The position numbers were made by a program, and so were the translations under genes. From contig NZ_BAABED010000001.1 of NCBI RefSeq assembly GCF_039539965.1, positions 4,836,001 through 4,900,000 on the forward strand: DNA of 64,000 bases. Direction: 5' to 3'. The notes under the pieces were generated by a model. That model was not told the DNA's origin and searched no databases. It saw only the letters and a list, made by a program, of their open reading frames with translations. Numbering within the stretch: position 1 is the stretch's first letter; every line of letters begins with the position of its first letter. Below are positions 1 to 7,899 of the stretch, piece after piece. The DNA comes from Arthrobacter methylotrophus. GTDB lineage: Bacteria > Actinomycetota > Actinomycetes > Actinomycetales > Micrococcaceae.

Positions 1-498
1 GTTCAGCCGTCCTCCGTGGATGTGAGGATTGACCGCTTCTTCCGGCTGTTCGACAACCACAAGTACGCGCACATCGACCCCTCCGAGGAGCAGCCTGAGC
101 TGACCCGCCTGGTTGAGGTCGAAGGTGACGAACCCTTCATTCTGCACCCGGGCGAGTTCGTGCTCGGTTCCACGTATGAGACGGTGAGCCTGCCGGACGA
201 CGTCGCCGCACGCCTTGAGGGAAAGTCCTCGCTGGGGCGCCTTGGCTTGCTGACGCACTCCACTGCCGGCTTTATCGACCCCGGATTCTCCGGCCACGTG
301 ACTTTGGAACTGTCCAATGTCGCCACGTTGCCCATCAAGCTGTGGCCTGGCATGAAGATCGGCCAGTTGTGCTTCTTCCGGCTCTCCTCGGCAGCTGAAC
401 ATCCCTACGGTTCCGGCGGTTACGGCAGCCGTTACCAAGGCCAGCGCGGCCCCACTGCGAGCCGCAGCCACCTCAACTTCCACCGGACGGCGATCTAG
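1..498 (+). CDS. dcd: dCTP deaminase (5'-truncated by window edge)
   Basis: Deaminates dCTP to feed dUMP/dTTP synthesis in the cytosol; actinobacterial Dcd is often the bifunctional dCTP deaminase/dUTPase. The frame is open from base 1, reading [11 protein letters not shown], which in the family lies about 26 residues after the start, so the first coding bases are outside the window and the GTG at 16 is not the real start. Family hallmarks follow: [10 protein letters not shown], the catalytic block [20 protein letters not shown] and WPGMKIGQL, then the C-terminal YQGQRGPT segment. The stop codon lies five bases before the left arm of palindrome A1. Identification is secure. Confidence 0.95.
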   Translation, partial: VQPSSVDVRIDRFFRLFDNHKYAHIDPSEEQPELTRLVEVEGDEPFILHPGEFVLGSTYETVSLPDDVAARLEGKSSLGRLGLLTHSTAGFIDPGFSGHVTLELSNVATLPIKLWPGMKIGQLCFFRLSSAAEHPYGSGGYGSRYQGQRGPTASRSHLNFHRTAI

Positions 499-503
499 CG
501 TGT

Positions 504-560
504 CGAGGCGTGAGATCTCGGCCTTTTGCGTGGATGGAAAGGCCAAGATCTCACGCCTCG
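504..560. repeat. Palindromic element A1 (family A)
   Basis: Inverted repeat with arms at 504-527 and 537-560, matching at 22 of 24 positions around a 9-base loop; the left arm begins CGAGGCGTGAGATCTCGG. It starts five bases after the dcd stop. The right arm contains the stop codon (TGA, minus strand, 551-553) of the neighbouring nuclease gene. There is no T-tract, so it is not a classical terminator. A second copy (A2) lies on the other side of the same nuclease gene. Confidence 0.85.
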
Positions 561-1492
561 GTGGCCCACCCTCCGCGGCCAAGGGCATCGCGAACGCGGT
601 GTACGACCCCGCCGAATCCCCACGCCTTCACGTGCCGCGCCGTAATGGTCACCGAGGTCCAACCGATCGCGGCGATCGATTCGTCCCGGCGGATGTCGGA
701 CTCCTTTTGGGCAGCCGTCAGGTGATGGTTGCCGTCGTAATTGACGGCCACTTTGTACCGCGGATAGGCCAAATCCGGCCAAGCCAGCTCCCAGCCGGTT
801 GAATCCTGGACAACAAACCGCAATTCAGGTTCCGGCAGTCCGTGCCGGCAGATGGCAAGCCGGAGCTTGGTTTCCGGTACCGAGTCGGCGCCAACCCTCG
901 CGAGCTCCAATGCCAACCGGGCGTTCCTACGGCCGCGGATTCCGGGGTTTTCCTTGACCTGCCTCCGCAAGTCGGTGAGCGAACACAGGGCGGCACGGTT
1001 GGTGCCGAAACTTCGTGACTGACAGCAGATGAAGTAGTCGGCCGCGGCGACGAGATCGTCCAGGGGAAGCAGCGCCGCCAATTCCAGCCATGTCCTGGCC
1101 GCACTGGTGATGGGGATGCCGTCGATGGTCCTCCGGTCTGCGGCCTTCAACGGCACGCGGCGCCCCACCACCCCCTTGCGAACCGGTCGATTCCCGCCGT
1201 CCCATCGCAACAGATGCACCAAGGGTTGGCGTTCGAGTTCAAAGGGAAGGGGACAGCGCCAAAGGATTGCCGCCGTCGGGCCACAACACACAGTCCCTGG
1301 TGAGATGCCGGTCAGAAGCCGTGCAGTGTGGGAGAGCTCCTGGACGTTTCCCCAAGGAACACGGACTCCGCGGCTCGCCACTCGAAGGTCCTTGGTCCAT
1401 GCCCGGCTATCCGAAACCCCGGCAGCGCGTTGCTCGGCGAGGGTGAACGAGCGCCCCCGGAGAGAGTCGGGAAGGGGGCTGGGGTTTCGCAT
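551..1492 (-). CDS. DUF559/Vsr-like PD-(D/E)XK nuclease-fold protein with AbiEi-like N-terminus
   Basis: A 313-residue protein. The N-terminal 100-150 residues resemble the winged-helix/AbiEi-type region often found ahead of DUF559-like domains. The C-terminal 110 residues look like a Vsr/DUF559 PD-(D/E)XK nuclease: a VPETKLR helix with Glu, then WPDLAYP with Asp, then a VAVNYDGNHH strand, where Asn replaces the usual Glu of the E-x-K strand, and a closing RRDESIAAIGW segment. Activity and target are unknown. The last codons (TEA-stop) are encoded by the arm of palindrome A1, and the start lies 79 bases from palindrome A2, so the gene is bracketed by one repeat family. It has the same architecture and geometry as the gene at 20590-21414. 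The fold call is by eye. Confidence 0.7.
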   Translation of the reverse strand: MRNPSPLPDSLRGRSFTLAEQRAAGVSDSRAWTKDLRVASRGVRVPWGNVQELSHTARLLTGISPGTVCCGPTAAILWRCPLPFELERQPLVHLLRWDGGNRPVRKGVVGRRVPLKAADRRTIDGIPITSAARTWLELAALLPLDDLVAAADYFICCQSRSFGTNRAALCSLTDLRRQVKENPGIRGRRNARLALELARVGADSVPETKLRLAICRHGLPEPELRFVVQDSTGWELAWPDLAYPRYKVAVNYDGNHHLTAAQKESDIRRDESIAAIGWTSVTITARHVKAWGFGGVVHRVRDALGRGGWATEA

Positions 1493-1508
1493 GGATCAAT
1501 TCTTGGCA

Positions 1509-1539
1509 CAACACCGGTGCCTCGACCGGCTTATCCACA
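1509..1539 (-). repeat. DnaA-box-like block in the leader of the nuclease unit
   Basis: The plus strand carries TTATCCACA at 1531-1539, a match to the DnaA-box consensus. Read on the minus strand, the 31-base block runs TGTGGATAAGCCGG, then TCGAGGCACCGGTGTTG. A close relative (TGTGGACAAACCCGG, then TCGAGGTCCGGTGTTG) occurs at 21466-21499 in the leader of the second DUF559 gene, there in opposite orientation to the gene. Binding by DnaA is untested. Confidence 0.5.
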
Positions 1540-1571
1540 GTGGGGAGGAAGAGTGACTCACCTACCGCGAA

Positions 1572-1630
1572 TCGAGGCGTGAGATCTCGCCCGTTCACGC
1601 GCGCGAAAAGGCCGAGATGTCACGCCTCGA
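1572..1630. repeat. Palindromic element A2 (family A)
   Basis: Second copy of the family A inverted repeat. Arms are at 1572-1595 and 1607-1630 and match at 21 of 24 positions; the left arm begins TCGAGGCGTGAGATCTCG, identical over 17 bases to A1. The right arm provides the stop codon (TGA, minus strand, 1620-1622) of the antiporter gene, giving that protein the ending LEA-stop, just as A1 gives TEA-stop to the nuclease. A1 and A2 therefore bracket the nuclease gene and touch the ends of the genes on either side. Confidence 0.85.
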
Positions 1631-2825
1631 GGGACGCGATTGGCTCGGATGCCTTCCGTTTGCGGGGGGACTTGCGGAAGGCCTTGACCGTAGGCTCCAC
1701 GAAACGGGCTGCGAGCGGTCCGATGATGGCCATGAGCAGGACGTAAGCCGTGGCAAGGGCGGCCAGCTCACGCGGGACCGCTCCCGAGGTGACGGCCAGG
1801 CCGGCAATGACAATGGAGAACTCGCCGCGCGCAATCAGGGCCGCTCCCGCGCGGAAACGGCCCGGTACGGCAATCCCTGCCCGCTTGGCCGCCCAGAATC
1901 CGGTCAGCAGCTTGGTCACGGCAGTCACGAAAGCCAAGAGGAGCGCCCAGCCCAGCACTGGAGGAATACTGCTCGGGTCCGTATTGAGGCCGAAGGCCAC
2001 GAAGAAAATAGCCGCGAAGAGATCCCGCAGCGGCTCAAGGATCCGCGTCGCGTTGTGGGCCGTGGCCCCCGAAATGGCGATGCCCAGCATAAACGCGCCC
2101 ACGGCGGCGGAGACTTGCAGGGCGGACGCTATGCCAGCCACCAAAAGTGCGGCCCCGAGAAGATTCAGCAGGAAGACTTCAGAGTTTTCGCTGTGCACGG
2201 CCCGGGATACCCGATGGCCGTGTTTGAGGGCCACCACCAGCACCAGGGTCACCACGGCCAAGGCGATACCCACCGTTTGGAGTCCGCCCAGGAAGCCCAC
2301 GCCTGCGAGGATCGCGGTGAGGATCGGAAGATAGACGGCCATGGTGAGGTCCTCGAACACCAGGATGGCCAGCACCACCGGAGTTTCGCGGTTACCGATC
2401 CGGCCCAGATCCGTGATCACCTTCGCGGCAATCCCCGAGGAAGAAATATAGGTGACGCCACCCATGACAATCGCGCCCACGAGTCCCCAACCGAGCCACA
2501 CCGCGATGCCCGCCCCTGGAAGGAAGTTCAAAACCAGGTCCAACACGCCCGCTTGCCACGAGCGCCTCAGGCCTGTGACCAGCTCCGCGGCCGTATATTC
2601 CAAACCAAGCATCAACAGGAGCAGGATGACACCGATTTCGCCGGAAAGGTGGGCAAACTCGTGCATCCCATCGAGCTTGATCAGGCCACCCGCCCCGAAT
2701 CCCAGTCCTCCCACAAGATAGAGCGGAATGGGGGACATTCCGATCCTGCCGGCCAAACGAGCCAAGAGGCCGAGACAAAAGACGACTGCGCCCAACTCAA
2801 TGAGGGTCAGGGCCAGGGGGTCCAT
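1620..2825 (-). CDS. CPA2 cation:proton antiporter, membrane subunit (KhtU/KefB-like)
   Basis: A 401-residue integral membrane protein with about twelve hydrophobic helices, typical of the Na+/H+ exchanger domain of the CPA2 family. It shows the family-like early segment PIPLYLVGGLGFGAGG and the central VLAILVFEDLTMAVYLPIL, which holds the acidic residues expected in the ion path. It probably exchanges K+ or another monovalent cation for H+. There is no RCK domain in the chain; the adjacent upstream gene (2831-3313) supplies one, five bases away, as in KhtTU-type systems. The stop codon lies inside palindrome A2, so the extreme C-terminus may have been altered by insertion of that element. 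Confidence 0.85.
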   Translation of the reverse strand: MDPLALTLIELGAVVFCLGLLARLAGRIGMSPIPLYLVGGLGFGAGGLIKLDGMHEFAHLSGEIGVILLLLMLGLEYTAAELVTGLRRSWQAGVLDLVLNFLPGAGIAVWLGWGLVGAIVMGGVTYISSSGIAAKVITDLGRIGNRETPVVLAILVFEDLTMAVYLPILTAILAGVGFLGGLQTVGIALAVVTLVLVVALKHGHRVSRAVHSENSEVFLLNLLGAALLVAGIASALQVSAAVGAFMLGIAISGATAHNATRILEPLRDLFAAIFFVAFGLNTDPSSIPPVLGWALLLAFVTAVTKLLTGFWAAKRAGIAVPGRFRAGAALIARGEFSIVIAGLAVTSGAVPRELAALATAYVLLMAIIGPLAARFVEPTVKAFRKSPRKRKASEPIASLEA

Positions 2826-2830
2826 GAACG

Positions 2831-3313
2831 TCAGCCGTTGCGCAGAATGGCAGCCGCAGAGTCAAGACCTTCCTGCGTACCGACAGCCACCAGCAGATCA
2901 CCCGTGTGAAGGACGACGTCGGGAGCCGGTGAGGGAACCACTTCGCCTTCCCGCATGATCGCCACGATCGAGACACCACTGCGGGTGCGGATCTGGGCTT
3001 TGCCCATGGGCTGGTTGTTAAAGGGGGAGTCCGCGGTGATGGAGAACTGCCGCGTAGCAATGCCGGGGATTTCCCTGTGGGCTTCGGCCAAACGCATGGC
3101 GATGTGCTGCCCACCCAGGAGGTTGCCCAAGGCGGCGGCTTCGTCTGCAGTCAACGGGATGGAGGCCTGGCAGGTATCGGGATCGTCCCACGTTGAGACG
3201 AAAAGCTCGGTTTCGCCTTCCCGCATCTCGACAACACCGATCCGGCGTCCCGAGGCCGTGATGAAATCCTTGCGGACTCCAAGGCCTGGAAGTTCTGTCT
3301 CATCCACGTTCAT
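2831..3313 (-). CDS. KhtT-like regulatory subunit with TrkA-C (RCK_C) domain
   Basis: A 160-residue soluble protein. Its N-terminal half (about 1-70) is the small domain seen in KhtT-like regulators. The C-terminal half (about 75-160) is a TrkA-C/RCK_C fold: a GVSIVAIMREGEVVPSPAPD strand-turn followed by LHTGDLLVAVGTQEGLDSAAAIL. It is expected to bind a nucleotide or ion ligand and gate the antiporter encoded immediately downstream. The five-base gap indicates translation from one transcript. The ATG at 3313 is supported by the family-like N-terminus; no longer alternative looks better. Confidence 0.85.
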   Translation of the reverse strand: MNVDETELPGLGVRKDFITASGRRIGVVEMREGETELFVSTWDDPDTCQASIPLTADEAAALGNLLGGQHIAMRLAEAHREIPGIATRQFSITADSPFNNQPMGKAQIRTRSGVSIVAIMREGEVVPSPAPDVVLHTGDLLVAVGTQEGLDSAAAILRNG

Positions 3314-3397
3314 AAGTCCACCCTAGCTCTCTTGGAGGGGCGGCGGAATGACGCCGCTCGCTGCCCGCGTCCAAAGCCGCCTGCACCTCCTCCCCGG

Positions 3398-4921
3398 TCA
3401 ACGCGAGTCCGCGGTCCCTTTCAGCAATGCCGTCAGGGCCTGGGAGACCGCGAGCGACGCGCCGTAGGTGACGATGTCCGCTCCACCGCGCGGCCAGCCG
3501 CACTCGACAGCGATCACGGCGTGCCCTTCGGCCCTCAAGCGGGCGAAGACGGTCCACAATGGGGGATCGGCGTCCAGGCCGCGTCCGACGACGGCGACCC
3601 GCGCGCCGTCGGGCACCTCGCCTTCGCTGATCACTGCTTCAGCCGTGGCTGCCGGTCCCCAGGGCACGTGGCCGACGGCGAAATTGGCCCCCGTTTCAAC
3701 CTGCACGATAGCCATGGGTTCCTCCCGCGCAAGCCATGTTTCGGCAGCTTCGGAAACGTCGAAGGCTTCGGCGATGCGCCCGCGGTCGAGCGCCTTCGGG
3801 CCGCTAGGAACACCGGCAACCTGGAGCGGTAACCCCGGCTGGCTCCCGAAGGCGGCCGCCTGGATTTCGACCGCCCCCGCGGCGGGGAAACGCAATGACA
3901 GCGCGGCAGTGCGCGCCGCTGCATCCGCTAGGCGCTCGACGGGCAGGCGGCCTTCCTCAACGGCACTGGCGATCGCGGTGAGAGTCTGTTGGAAGAGGCC
4001 CGGACTTGTCTCCGAGCCCAGGCACAGCAGATCCGCTCCGGCCATCAGGGCACGAACGGCAGCTTCCGGTACGCCGGTCTGGGCCGATGCGCCGGCCATG
4101 TCCAGGGCGTCCGTGATGATGACGCCGTCGAATCCCATGCTGCGGCGAAGCAGGTCCTGCAGGATGCGCGAGGAGAAGGAGGCAGGACGATCCAGGTCCA
4201 GGGCTTCCACCAAGATGTGGCTGGTCATCACCGTTGCGCCGCCGGCCGCGACGAGCGCACGGAAGGGGACCAACTCGCGCGCATCCAGCGTGGCGGCATT
4301 GGCTGTGACACGGGGGAGTGCGAGGTGCGAATCGGTGGCGGTGTCGCCGTGGCCGGGGAAATGCTTGGCGCAGGAGGCCACGCCGGCGTCTTCGAGCCCG
4401 CGGATCCAGGCGGCCGTGTGCCGGGCCACCAAGTCCGGTTCGGCTCCGAAGCTGCGCACGCCGATCACGGGATTGTTCGGGGCGGAATTTACGTCCGCAT
4501 CCGGAGCCAGGTTCAAATTGATGCCCAGGCCTGCGAGTTCGTGCCCGATGGCGCTCGCGCTGGCGGCAGTCAGTTCGACGTCGTCCAAACGTCCCAGTAC
4601 CGCATTCCCGGGCTGCGTTGATCCCTTGAGGTAGTGCAGCCGGGTGACGTCGCCCCCTTCCTCATCGACGGCGATGAGCGTGTTCGGGGAATGTGCCCGC
4701 AGCCCGGCGCAGAGCTCCCGCAACTGGACTGGGGACGCCACGTTGGTGCCGTACAGACACACAGCCGCAAGTCCGGCGTCGTACGCTTCCAGGATCCAGA
4801 CGGGGACGGCGGTTCCGGTGAATCCGGGCATGAGGGTTCCTGCCGCCAGGCGGCGGAGTTCGTCCGTGCGCGCGGGCCCGGCGGCAAAGGACTGGGTGGC
4901 GGGGGACTGAATCGTGTCCAT
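3398..4921 (-). CDS. Glycoside hydrolase family 3 protein (beta-N-acetylhexosaminidase, NagZ-like)
   Basis: A 507-residue enzyme of the GH3 N-acetyl-glucosaminidase branch, which removes GlcNAc from muropeptides or chito-oligosaccharides. Visible motifs are VDEEGGDVTRL, the substrate-binding and catalytic segment KHFPGHGDTATDSHLALP with its Asp-His pair, and the nucleophile region GVIITDALDMAGA. The C-terminal 150 residues form an extra domain after the TIM barrel, longer than in E. coli NagZ. ATG 4921 was chosen because AAGGAG lies six bases upstream; the frame is open 90 bases further but without support. No signal peptide is seen, so it is probably cytoplasmic. A ROK regulator and a sugar-type MFS transporter follow upstream on the same strand. 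Confidence 0.88.
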   Translation of the reverse strand: MDTIQSPATQSFAAGPARTDELRRLAAGTLMPGFTGTAVPVWILEAYDAGLAAVCLYGTNVASPVQLRELCAGLRAHSPNTLIAVDEEGGDVTRLHYLKGSTQPGNAVLGRLDDVELTAASASAIGHELAGLGINLNLAPDADVNSAPNNPVIGVRSFGAEPDLVARHTAAWIRGLEDAGVASCAKHFPGHGDTATDSHLALPRVTANAATLDARELVPFRALVAAGGATVMTSHILVEALDLDRPASFSSRILQDLLRRSMGFDGVIITDALDMAGASAQTGVPEAAVRALMAGADLLCLGSETSPGLFQQTLTAIASAVEEGRLPVERLADAAARTAALSLRFPAAGAVEIQAAAFGSQPGLPLQVAGVPSGPKALDRGRIAEAFDVSEAAETWLAREEPMAIVQVETGANFAVGHVPWGPAATAEAVISEGEVPDGARVAVVGRGLDADPPLWTVFARLRAEGHAVIAVECGWPRGGADIVTYGASLAVSQALTALLKGTADSR

Positions 4922-4986
4922 GTCCGGCTCCTTGGGAGGGATGCTTAGCAGGGTAGTCAGGGATGGAAACGGCGCAAGCGCGGCAT

Positions 4987-6186
4987 TTAGGCCACACCTA
5001 GCTGGTTCCACAGGACCATCACGGCAGAGCCGCGGAGGACAATGTCCTGCGCGTCTGCCGCGAGGCGCACGGACACCGGCGAGGGGTCCTGGTGCAGTAG
5101 CCGTTCGAGCAGGGTGTGCTGGACAGCGTCGAGAAGCGGGCCCTCCAAGAGCTTCCGGGGTCCGCTGAGGACCACTTCCGCCAAATCGAGGGCTCCCACT
5201 ACGGGGGCGAGGGCTATGGCGAGCCGTTCCCCGGCTTCCCGGAGCACACTCGCCTCCCGGAGTGCGACGCCGGCCGCGGCCTCAGGTTCGGAGCTCGCCG
5301 CTGCTTCGGCCAGGGCCAGTTCCAGGCTGGGGACGGACATCCAGGTTTCGAGGCAGCCCTTCTTGCCGCATTTGCACATGGTCCCACCGTCGGTGCCGAC
5401 CGTGACGTGGCCGATTTCGCCCGCCGCTGAGTGGGCGCCCCGGGCACGCCTGCCGCCGACGATGAGTCCGGAACCGACGCCGCGGCCGATTTTCACGAGG
5501 ACCATGTCGTCACTGCCGCCGCCGAAGGTGTAGTCGGCGTGGACTGCGGCGTCGGCGTCATTGGAGACAAGGGTCGGCAGGCCGGTGTGTTCCTGGATCA
5601 GCTCGCGGAGGGCGACGTCCTTCCACTGGAAGTTCGGGGCCGTGGTGACGACGCCGTCCGCGTTGACGATGCCAGGGGTTCCGACTCCGATCCCCAGCAG
5701 CGTGGCGGTGGCCCGTCCGACTGCTTCGGAGGCGAGTTCAAGGACTTTGTTGACCACGTCCTGTCCGGTTTCCTCGGAGAGTGAGCGCTCCACACGGTCG
5801 AGGATGTTGCCGTCAAGGTCGAGGACGGCGGCGCGGAGCACGGAATTTTCAGCCAAATCCATGCCGATCACCTGGAGGCCTTGGCGGTTGATGTCCACCA
5901 GGATGGCGGGTTTGCCTGGGCGGATTTCATCCGACTGTCCCAGTTCCACCACGTGTCCGCGTTCCAGGAGGTCCGAGACAAGGTCCGATACCGTGACACG
6001 GGTCAGGCCCAGGGTCCGTGAGAGGTCCGCGCGGCTCATCGCACCTGCCGAGTGGAGCGTCCGGCGGACTAGGGAGAGGTTGTGAGCGCGTCCATCGGAA
6101 GGCAGGGTCGCTGTGCTTGTTCTATCGGTGCGGTGCCGGTCGGTGCGGTGCCGGTCGGTGCGGGGGCGGTCACGGAGGGTGTCCAT
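4987..6186 (-). CDS. ROK family transcriptional regulator
   Basis: A 399-residue repressor-type ROK protein. Residues about 35-95 are a MarR-like winged helix (LSLVRRTLHSAGAMSRADL, then LGLTRVTVSDLVSDLLERG). The rest is a sugar-kinase-fold ROK domain with the GVGTPGIV strand, a GRGVGSGLIVGG loop and the zinc-binding GHVTVGTDGG plus CKCGKKGCLE signature. It probably senses a sugar derived from GlcNAc-containing substrates, judging from the GH3 gene just downstream. The first 25 residues are an unusual Arg/Asp/His stretch made by a 15-base tandem repeat, so the true start could be later. A 7+7 palindrome sits immediately upstream of the ATG and is a likely self-operator. Confidence 0.88.
   Translation of the reverse strand: MDTLRDRPRTDRHRTDRHRTDRTSTATLPSDGRAHNLSLVRRTLHSAGAMSRADLSRTLGLTRVTVSDLVSDLLERGHVVELGQSDEIRPGKPAILVDINRQGLQVIGMDLAENSVLRAAVLDLDGNILDRVERSLSEETGQDVVNKVLELASEAVGRATATLLGIGVGTPGIVNADGVVTTAPNFQWKDVALRELIQEHTGLPTLVSNDADAAVHADYTFGGGSDDMVLVKIGRGVGSGLIVGGRRARGAHSAAGEIGHVTVGTDGGTMCKCGKKGCLETWMSVPSLELALAEAAASSEPEAAAGVALREASVLREAGERLAIALAPVVGALDLAEVVLSGPRKLLEGPLLDAVQHTLLERLLHQDPSPVSVRLAADAQDIVLRGSAVMVLWNQLGVA
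6126..6170 (-). repeat. 15-bp tandem repeat, three units, in the ROK N-terminus
   Basis: Three consecutive 15-base units (two exact CGGTGCGGTGCCGGT and one diverged CGGTGCGGGGGCGGT) at 6126-6140, 6141-6155 and 6156-6170. On the coding strand they encode RTDRH-type repeats near the start of the ROK regulator. The length is in frame, so copy-number change would alter the protein without breaking it. Confidence 0.85.
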
Positions 6187-6190
6187 ATGG

Positions 6191-6209
6191 GTTAGTAAAC
6201 TCTACTAAC
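6191..6209. promoter_or_regulatory. Putative ROK operator
   Basis: Inverted repeat GTTAGTA (6191-6197), five-base spacer, TACTAAC (6203-6209): perfect seven-base arms ending five bases upstream of the ROK start codon. Its position suggests autorepression and possibly control of the divergent-side transporter promoter. It is AT-rich against a GC-rich background. Function is inferred from location and symmetry. Confidence 0.6.
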
Positions 6210-6304
6210 AATCAAAAAACAAGGTCTTCTCCTCCCGAGATCGTGCTGCCAAGACGACCGCCACGACTGGTATGGAGCGGGCCCGGAATGGGCAGGGCCT
6301 GCCC

Positions 6305-7708
6305 TCAGCGCTCCGGAACGACGGCGATTTCCGTCTTGTGGGGCGATTTGACCGGCAGGATCACCAGCAGGCCGGCCAGGAGCACCACCATGATGCCCAG
6401 AATCCCCCAGCGCTGGGCCTCGCCGGAGGCGACGAGAGGCGTCGCCACAGTGATGCACAAGGTAAAGAGCGCCGGTGCCAGGAAGCTCACTGCCCGGCCA
6501 GTGGTGGCGTAAAGCCCGAATAGTTCGCCGGATTCGCCGTCGGGCGCCAGTCGCGCGAGATAGGCCCGGGAGGAAGCCTGGGCCGGTCCGACGAAGAGGC
6601 AAAGGAACAACCCGAAGACCCAGAAAGTGGTGGCTCCTGCCCAGTGGGTCCCGAAGAACACATAGTCGCTGTTGCCCAGCACCAGGATCGTGGTGCCAGC
6701 CACCAGAAGTCCCAACAGGGACATGACGATGACGGCTTTGGGGCCGATTCTGTCATCCAGAAGCCCGCCGATCATAGCGCCGACGGCAGCCACTACGTTG
6801 CCGAAAATCGCGAAGAAGATGACTTCCTTGAGCTCGAACCCGAAGGTCCCTGCAGCGATGACCCCGCCGAACGTGAAGACCGCCGCCAGGCCGTCGCGAA
6901 AGATGGCGCTCGCGAGGAGGAAATAGATGGTGTGCGGGCTGGTGAGATATATGGCCTTGATCCGGCGGACAAGCAAACCATACGACGCCATGAACCCGAG
7001 CTTGGACTCTGGCTTCTTGACGGACAGTTCAGGGACTGCGAGGAGGACCGGCAGCGCAAAGATGAAGAACCAGAGGGCGGAGAAAACGGCCACCAACCTG
7101 ATATTGAGGCCGTCCTGAGTAGAGGCCCCGAACCACTCAACGGAGGGCTGGACGAACAGCTGCAACACCGCGAGCAGCGCCACGATCCCGCCCAAATACC
7201 CCATCCCCCAGCCGAAGCCACTCACTTTACCGATGTTGGCAGGAGTGGAGATCTGGGCCAGCATCGCGTTGTAATTGACCCCCGCGAACTCGAAAAACAC
7301 ATTGCCGAGGGCAATCAACGAAACGCCCAAAAGCAAGAACTCGGGCTTGGGGAAAACAAAGAAGCACGAGCCGGTGAGGACCGCGACAAGTGCGGTATTG
7401 ACCCCTAGCCACAGCTTGCGGCGGCCACCGGAGTCAGAACGCTGCCCCGTGACCGGCGCCAGCACGGCAATTGCGACGCCGGCGATCGCCAACGCGGCAC
7501 CCAACACCGCCGATGCGGAGTCTCCCCCGCCAAACGCCTTGGATGTCAGGTAGACAGTGAACACGAACGTGGTCATGACGGCGTTGAATGCCGCGGAACC
7601 CCAGTCCCAGAACGCCCACGCAAGGATCTGCCCCTTGTTCGATAGGGCAGGCCCGGAAGCAAGCTCGGATGCCGGGTGCGGGGCCTCAGGCGCAGCTGCC
7701 ATGTTCAT
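6305..7708 (-). CDS. UMF1-type MFS transporter
   Basis: A 467-residue polytopic membrane protein with about twelve helices, matching the UMF1/Atg22-like MFS family: N-terminal AWAFWDWGSAAFNAVMTTFVFTVY, then GQRSDSGGRRK in the loop after helix 2, a GFGWGMGYLGG segment, and a RAYLARLAPDGESGELFGLYATTGR signature late in the chain. The substrate is not predictable; members are linked to peptides, sugars and other small solutes. The MNMAAAP start at 7708 is preferred; the frame extends 30 bases further to an ATG at 7738. It lies upstream of the ROK and GH3 genes on the same strand, with the ROK operator in between. Confidence 0.8.
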   Translation of the reverse strand: MNMAAAPEAPHPASELASGPALSNKGQILAWAFWDWGSAAFNAVMTTFVFTVYLTSKAFGGGDSASAVLGAALAIAGVAIAVLAPVTGQRSDSGGRRKLWLGVNTALVAVLTGSCFFVFPKPEFLLLGVSLIALGNVFFEFAGVNYNAMLAQISTPANIGKVSGFGWGMGYLGGIVALLAVLQLFVQPSVEWFGASTQDGLNIRLVAVFSALWFFIFALPVLLAVPELSVKKPESKLGFMASYGLLVRRIKAIYLTSPHTIYFLLASAIFRDGLAAVFTFGGVIAAGTFGFELKEVIFFAIFGNVVAAVGAMIGGLLDDRIGPKAVIVMSLLGLLVAGTTILVLGNSDYVFFGTHWAGATTFWVFGLFLCLFVGPAQASSRAYLARLAPDGESGELFGLYATTGRAVSFLAPALFTLCITVATPLVASGEAQRWGILGIMVVLLAGLLVILPVKSPHKTEIAVVPER

Positions 7709-7899
7709 GGAGTGAATGGTAACCGCCCGAAGTGACACTCTTGGGACGTCCGGGCAGCCGGCACTGGATCTTAGCCCTCTACACCATGGAGGCCGGCATT
7801 GTTTGTCACATGCGGTTGATAAACTACCTGCACCGAACCCAACGTTTGACCGCCTGCTCCAACTTTTGACAACTCATTCCTGACTTTGCGGAGATTCCA

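Noticed and set aside
1617..2909. Long open frame opposite the CPA2 antiporter gene
   Set aside because: It is the antisense shadow of a high-GC membrane-protein gene; the reading is rich in Gly, Arg, His and Gln and shows no family motif, while the minus strand has a clear antiporter.
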